This document shows, piece after piece, positions 59,903 to 64,000 of a stretch of 64,000 nucleotides of DNA; position 1 is the first letter of the stretch, and the number at the start of each line of letters is the position of its first letter. Both the position numbers and the translations under genes were made by a program. The notes under the pieces were generated by a model. It ran no database searches. It saw only the letters and a program-made list of their open reading frames with translations, and was not told where the DNA came from. This DNA comes from UBA2421 sp002343075. GTDB lineage: Bacteria; Planctomycetota; Phycisphaerae; Tepidisphaerales; Tepidisphaeraceae. The DNA lies in the NCBI GenBank assembly GCA_937982565.1, contig CALJLN010000010.1, positions 178,346 through 242,345 on the forward strand, in the 5' to 3' direction.

Positions 59903-62473
59903 GTGAGCGTCGAACGAAAACAACACCGCCCCGAACTGCTCGCCCCCGCCGGCGATTTTGAGGCCATGCGCGCCGCCGTCGCCAATGGCGCCGACGCCGT
60001 CTATTTCGGTCTGCCGAATTTCAACGCGCGGCATCGTGCTGAGAACTTCACGCTGGAAAAGCTACCTGAGACGATGAAGTTTCTTCACGATCACAACGTG
60101 AAGGGTTTTCTCACCTTCAACACGCTGATTTTCTCCGACGAACTCCCCGCCGCCGCCGACTACATTCGGGCAATCGCGGCGGCCGGTGTGGATGCGGTCA
60201 TCGTTCAAGACCTGGGCCTGGCAAGACTCATCCACGCAATGTGCCCGTCGCTGAACATTCACGGCAGCACGCAGATGACGCTCACCGAGCCGCGCGGCAT
60301 CGAATTCGTGCGCCGACTCGGCGTGGTGCGCGTAGTCTTAGCAAGGGAAAACACGCTCGACGACATTCGCCGAATCGCCGCAACCACCGACATGCCGACT
60401 GAAGTGTTCGTTCACGGCGCGCTGTGCGTCGCCTACAGCGGGCAATGCCTCACCAGCGAATCGATCGGCGGACGCAGCGCCAACCGCGGGCAGTGTGCGC
60501 AGGCGTGCCGGTTGCCGTACGATCTGATCGTCGATGGCATGAAGCGCGATCTCGACGACAAGTCGTATCTTCTTTCCCCACAAGATCTTGCAGCCCACGA
60601 CCTCATCGCCGATCTCACCTCCGCAGGCGTCGCTTCGTTCAAAATTGAAGGTCGGCTGAAAAGCGCTCATTACGTCGCCGCAACAAGTCAGACCTATCGC
60701 GCTGCTATCGATGCCGCAATTGCAAACGCTCCATTTCAAATCACCGAGTCACAACGAGGCGACCTGGCGCAGACATTTAGCCGAGGGTTTACGCATGGCT
60801 TCTTGAGCGGCGTGAATCATCAGGCGCTGGTTCACGCCCGCTTCCCCAAGAGCCGCGGGCGAAGAATCGGCACGGTTGCCGGCATTGATCATCGCGGGAT
60901 CGTTATCGAGCTTGACCGCTCTATCCGAGACCCGCAATCCGCCATCCGCAATGGTGATGGGGTTGTCTTTGATGAGGGCCACCCCGAGCAAGACGAGCAA
61001 GGCGGCCGTGTGTTTGCAGTTGCGCCGTCAGGACGAAATCGCATCCGCATTGAGCTTGGCAACGGCGATGTCAATCCGCACGCTATCCCGCCGGGTTCGA
61101 TCGTCTGGAAAACGGATGATCCGGCCATTCGTAAGCGCCTCGAACACTCATTCAGCCGCGATGTGGTGGCAAACCGCATTCCCCTTGACGCTACCCTCGA
61201 AGCACATGTCGGCGCTCCCGCACGACTTGTGTTGACGCTTCACTCCGACGGTCGCCCGGCAACGGCAACTGCGACATCGCAAGATTCCCTGCAAGCCGCG
61301 AACAAGCACCCCGTCAACGAAGCGACCGCCCGCGAGCAGCTTAGCCGGCTCGGTGATACGCCTTTTGAACTTCACGGACTGCAACTGAAATCCACCGGCG
61401 GACCGATGATTCCCAAGTCGGTCTTGAACGATCTTCGCCGCCGGGCTGTCGAGGAGTTGTTGTCGCAGCTCGACAGTTCCAGAATTCACGCGATTGACAA
61501 TGATGACGCATTGACCGAGCTCCGCGCCGCAGCGACCGCGGGGGCTGCGCAGAAGCTTGAAACCGTATCAACCCTGGATGGAAGCCGCAGCCGCCACGGA
61601 TCGCTCCATGTTTTGTGTCGCACGCTCGAGCAAGTGGAAGCCGTGCTCGCCCATCACGCTTCGGGCCTTCGTGCCTCGGTGTCTTCATGTCTTTCCTCCA
61701 TCTATTGCGACTTTGAGGATGTGCGCCGTTACAGATTGGCCGTCGAGCGGTGCACCGCTATTGGCATGCCGATCGCAGTGGCGACGATGCGCATCGTTAA
61801 GCCGCACGAAGAAGGCTGGCTCGAACACATCCTGCGATGCAACCCCACCGCTGTCATTGTCCGCAGCCTCGCGGCGATCAGTTTCTTTCGGCAGAAGGTG
61901 CCGCAATTACCGCTGATTGGCGATTTTTCGCTTAATATTGCCAACGAGCTGACCGCGCAGATCTTCGCCGACACCGGCCTGATTCGGTTTGTGCCAAGTT
62001 ATGACCTTAACTGGCAGCAAATGGCGGCGATGCTGGCGCGGTTTGACGCGTCGCGGTTTGAATGTGTCGTGCATCAACACATGCCGATGTTTCATATGGA
62101 GCATTGCGTTTTTGCGCACACGCTGAGCAGCGGGAAGGACTATCGCGACTGCGGTCGGCCTTGCGAGACGCACAAAGTCGACCTGCGCGACCGCGTGGGC
62201 GCCGATAACCCGCTGATTCCCGACGCGGGGTGTCGCAACACGGTCTACAACGGGCAGGCGCAGAGCGCTGCAGAGTTTGTTCCCCGCATGCAAAGCCTGG
62301 GGATTCGGCATTTTCGCATTGAGTTGCTTCGGGAGGGTAAAGACGAAGTCGCCCCGATCGTGGAGCGCTACGACGAAATCATTAGCGGCCAAGCTGAACC
62401 CGCCGCCGCCGTACGAAGCCTGAGGGTGCTGCAGCAACTGGGCGTCACCGCAGGCACACTGGAGCACGATTAA
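59903..62473 (+). CDS. U32 family peptidase (RlhA/DUF3656 type)
   Basis: About 856 residues. The U32 catalytic region is in RPELLAPAGDFEAMRAAVAN, GADAVYFGL, then EVFVHGALCVAYSGQCLTSE, RSANRGQCAQACRLPYDL with the conserved Cys, and FKIEGRLKSAHYVAA. A DUF3656-like middle and a second U32-like half (YSGQ..., GKDYRDCGRPCETHKVDLRD) follow, the layout of RlhA, which hydroxylates 23S rRNA, rather than a true collagenase. The preferred GTG start is just outside the palindromic element; longer frames begin inside it. Iron-sulfur binding by the Cys cluster is likely. Confidence 0.88.
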   Translation: MSVERKQHRPELLAPAGDFEAMRAAVANGADAVYFGLPNFNARHRAENFTLEKLPETMKFLHDHNVKGFLTFNTLIFSDELPAAADYIRAIAAAGVDAVIVQDLGLARLIHAMCPSLNIHGSTQMTLTEPRGIEFVRRLGVVRVVLARENTLDDIRRIAATTDMPTEVFVHGALCVAYSGQCLTSESIGGRSANRGQCAQACRLPYDLIVDGMKRDLDDKSYLLSPQDLAAHDLIADLTSAGVASFKIEGRLKSAHYVAATSQTYRAAIDAAIANAPFQITESQRGDLAQTFSRGFTHGFLSGVNHQALVHARFPKSRGRRIGTVAGIDHRGIVIELDRSIRDPQSAIRNGDGVVFDEGHPEQDEQGGRVFAVAPSGRNRIRIELGNGDVNPHAIPPGSIVWKTDDPAIRKRLEHSFSRDVVANRIPLDATLEAHVGAPARLVLTLHSDGRPATATATSQDSLQAANKHPVNEATAREQLSRLGDTPFELHGLQLKSTGGPMIPKSVLNDLRRRAVEELLSQLDSSRIHAIDNDDALTELRAAATAGAAQKLETVSTLDGSRSRHGSLHVLCRTLEQVEAVLAHHASGLRASVSSCLSSIYCDFEDVRRYRLAVERCTAIGMPIAVATMRIVKPHEEGWLEHILRCNPTAVIVRSLAAISFFRQKVPQLPLIGDFSLNIANELTAQIFADTGLIRFVPSYDLNWQQMAAMLARFDASRFECVVHQHMPMFHMEHCVFAHTLSSGKDYRDCGRPCETHKVDLRDRVGADNPLIPDAGCRNTVYNGQAQSAAEFVPRMQSLGIRHFRIELLREGKDEVAPIVERYDEIISGQAEPAAAVRSLRVLQQLGVTAGTLEHD

Positions 62474-62485
62474 CTTGAACGTAGT

Positions 62486-62502
62486 ACGGGCATCCTGCCC
62501 GT
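62486..62502. repeat. Short hairpin ACGGGCA-TCC-TGCCCGT
   Basis: A perfect 7-bp stem with a 3-base loop, between the U32 gene and rsmG. The motif GTACGGGCATCCTGCCCGTG is a small intergenic hairpin and may fold in the mRNA leader of rsmG. Confidence 0.5.
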
Positions 62503-62516
62503 GATGAGTCTCTCCT

Positions 62517-63167
62517 ATGTCCCAGCTTTGGATCGACATCGCAGCACGAGCCAATGTCACACTCGATCAGACCCGGATCGATCAGTTGTCCGCGTATCTC
62601 GATCGCCTCTTTGCTGTGAACGAGCAGATGAACCTCACGCGTATCGAGAATCGCGAGCAGGCAGAACTTCTGCACATCGCCGATTCACTGACGGTTCTTC
62701 GCCACATCCCCGAGGCGGCATTGCGCCTTGCCGATGTCGGCAGCGGCGGCGGCCTGCCGGGCATCCCGCTTGCGATTGCCCGGCCCGACCTCAAGATGAC
62801 CCTAATCGATGCGACTGCAAAGAAGGCTGCGTTTCTCGAACAAACAGCGCAACATCTTGGGCTGACCAATGTCACCGTCGTCGGCCAGCGCTCCGAACAG
62901 CTCCGCGGGCATCAGTGGGATGTCGTCACCGCCCGCGCGCTGGCGGCGATGGATAGGCTCATCCAGTGGTGCCTGCCACTGGTCAAGCCCGGCGGCGTTT
63001 TGCTGGCGATGAAAGGCCCCAAAGCGCGCGAAGAACTCGTCAACTGCCAGCCGATCATCAACCGCTATCGAGGTGCCGCCCCAACCATTCACCCCGCCGA
63101 CCTGCCCGGAAGAGACCATCTGATAATAGAAATCCCCCGCCGAGGAGGCCCGACCGCCGGAGCGTGA
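62517..63167 (+). CDS. rsmG: 16S rRNA (guanine527-N7)-methyltransferase RsmG
   Basis: A 216-residue SAM methyltransferase. LADVGSGGGLPGIPLAIARP is the SAM-binding motif, MNLTRIENREQAELLHIADS the N-terminal signature, and VVTARALAAMDRLIQWCLPL the catalytic end. It methylates G527 in 16S rRNA. The start, MSQLWIDIAARANVTL, is about 15 bases after the GGGCATCCTGCCC hairpin. No gidA/mnmG is next to it. Confidence 0.94.
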   Translation: MSQLWIDIAARANVTLDQTRIDQLSAYLDRLFAVNEQMNLTRIENREQAELLHIADSLTVLRHIPEAALRLADVGSGGGLPGIPLAIARPDLKMTLIDATAKKAAFLEQTAQHLGLTNVTVVGQRSEQLRGHQWDVVTARALAAMDRLIQWCLPLVKPGGVLLAMKGPKAREELVNCQPIINRYRGAAPTIHPADLPGRDHLIIEIPRRGGPTAGA

Positions 63168-63214
63168 TTTCGCGCTTGAACGATGCAACCCCGCGAGTTA
63201 GCTTGAGAGCGTCC

Positions 63215-63288
63215 GCCCGCGTAGCTCAGTTGGATAGAGCGCTGGTTTCCTAAACCGGAGGTCACAGGTTCGACTCCTGTCGCGGGTA
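63215..63288 (+). tRNA. tRNA-Arg (anticodon CCT)
   Basis: A complete cloverleaf. Acceptor stem GCCCGCG / CGCGGGT (first pair G-T); D arm GCTC-AGTTGGATA-GAGC; anticodon arm CTGGT-TTCCTAA-ACCGG with anticodon CCT at 63249-63251; T arm ACAGG-TTCGACT-CCTGT. The discriminator base is A at 63288. CCA is not encoded. It reads the rare AGG codon. Confidence 0.95.
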
Positions 63289-63750
63289 GTGGTTGGGCGG
63301 GCATTTTTGGAAGCCGCTGACGGCAGCTTTCTGCGCGGAAGGTTCTGGGGCGGGAGATTCAATTGCGGGACGGCGGTGGAGAGGGGCGATTCGGTGGGGG
63401 TCGATTGGATTGCCGGCTTTCACGCCTAACTCGTTTCTCCACCTCAGCTTAGAACTCAAAACACACGCCAGCGATTGCGGTAGAATGGCCCGGCTTAGCT
63501 GATGCACTCGGTCTGCGCCGATCGTTTCGGATTGAATCGAATGTGCGCAAATTCGCTTTTGAAAGCAACTTCTGATACGTTGAAACTGGTAAGTCATTCG
63601 ACGTCGCTTTCTCGGTTTGGGTCTTTTGCCCTCCGCCGTCTAGGCAATAGCCGCTGGTCCTACCTTTTCAGACTCAAACGTGAGTCTCTTTCGACTATTG
63701 GCCCCGAAAGTAAAACGCGGGTTCGATGCCCACAATTTAAGGAAAACACA
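63289..63750 (+). other. Leader region of the RRM gene; no protein gene seen
   Basis: No convincing ORF lies in these 462 bases. It includes TAGAAT near 63481, a possible -10 box, and a perfect small hairpin GACTCA-AACG-TGAGTC at 63671-63686 followed by TCTTTC. RNA-binding RRM proteins of bacteria are often cold-regulated through long leaders, which would fit, but I see no specific proof. Confidence 0.4.
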
Positions 63751-64000
63751 ATGGGCAAGAAGTTATATGTCGGCAATCTGAGTTACGACGTGGACAGTTC
63801 CAGTCTGCAGGAAATTTTCGCTGCGCACGGCACCGTTGAAAGTGCCGAGATCATCGCCGACCGCGATACCGGTCGCTCGAAGGGCTTTGGATTCGTCCAG
63901 ATGTCCAGCGATGAAGAAGCCTCTGCTGCGATTGCAGCCCTGAACGGCCAACAGCACGGCGGGCGCGCGCTCCCCGTCAACGAAGCCAAGCCCCGTGAAC
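63751..64000 (+). CDS. RRM-domain RNA-binding protein (cut by window end)
   Basis: The first 83 residues are visible. RNP2 is KKLYVGNLSYD at the start and RNP1 is SKGFGFVQMSS; GRALPVNEAKPRE closes the RRM. A single N-terminal RRM with probable Gly-rich tail beyond the window is typical of bacterial glycine-rich RNA-binding proteins (RbpA/Rbp type). AAGGA precedes the ATG. It is last in the window, so its C-terminus is unknown. Confidence 0.92.
   Translation, partial: MGKKLYVGNLSYDVDSSSLQEIFAAHGTVESAEIIADRDTGRSKGFGFVQMSSDEEASAAIAALNGQQHGGRALPVNEAKPRE

Overview
This is a GC-rich, tightly packed bacterial chromosome segment. The best fit is Planctomycetota, probably the Phycisphaerae side. The reasons are gene content: two PEP-CTERM proteins that end in Arg-rich tails, a pilin-type GFTLVELL protein with an H-x-DG-like C-terminus, an adjacent DUF1800/DUF1501 pair, a huge beta-strand-repeat protein with a dockerin-like end, and many small exported proteins without known function. 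Lineage is inferred from content; no rRNA gene is present.

Layout. 1-4.96 kb: an RHS-core fragment, a BatA-type membrane protein and two exported unknowns (minus strand), then truD. 5.0-8.4 kb: a clear cobalamin riboswitch followed by a PEP-CTERM protein, a PEP-CTERM/pilin fusion and a DUF5522 protein. 8.5-17.3 kb: MoxR, DUF58, DUF3488-transglutaminase, cinA, a lone receiver protein, groES and groEL with a strong terminator. 17.4-25.3 kb: a PIN toxin gene broken by one TGA, a small partner gene, a DUF4375-like protein, prfA, two polytopic membrane proteins and a PAS-GAF-receiver regulator. 25.6-34.5 kb: a surface/secretion block (1520-residue repeat protein, DUF1800 protein with a CHRD domain, DUF1501 Tat protein). 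34.7-42.4 kb: lysC, a nuclease, a tyrosine recombinase, lipoproteins and a TolB-like propeller. 42.5-47.7 kb: pyruvate carboxylase translationally coupled to biotin ligase, and a lipoprotein hydrolase. 47.7-52.6 kb (minus): a compact phage-head module (portal, small protein, SU10-like capsid, connector-like protein, three small overlapping genes) with no terminase, tail or integrase. 52.9-59.6 kb: nuoD, nuoE, nuoF, thiS and thiG with insertions between them. 59.9-64 kb: U32 protein, rsmG, tRNA-Arg(CCT) and an RRM protein.

The most unusual signals are: (a) many intergenic palindromic elements whose arms are built from short repeated units. One of them, between nuoD and nuoE, carries an S23-type four-helix-bundle gene inside a near-perfect 33-nt inverted repeat, and an ORF-less relative lies between groES and groEL; (b) a Y1/RAYT-like transposase gene flanked by two similar REP-like hairpins between thiS and thiG; (c) the B12-riboswitch-controlled surface protein/pilin module; (d) the isolated portal-capsid module. 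Functions of (a), (c) and (d) are inference.
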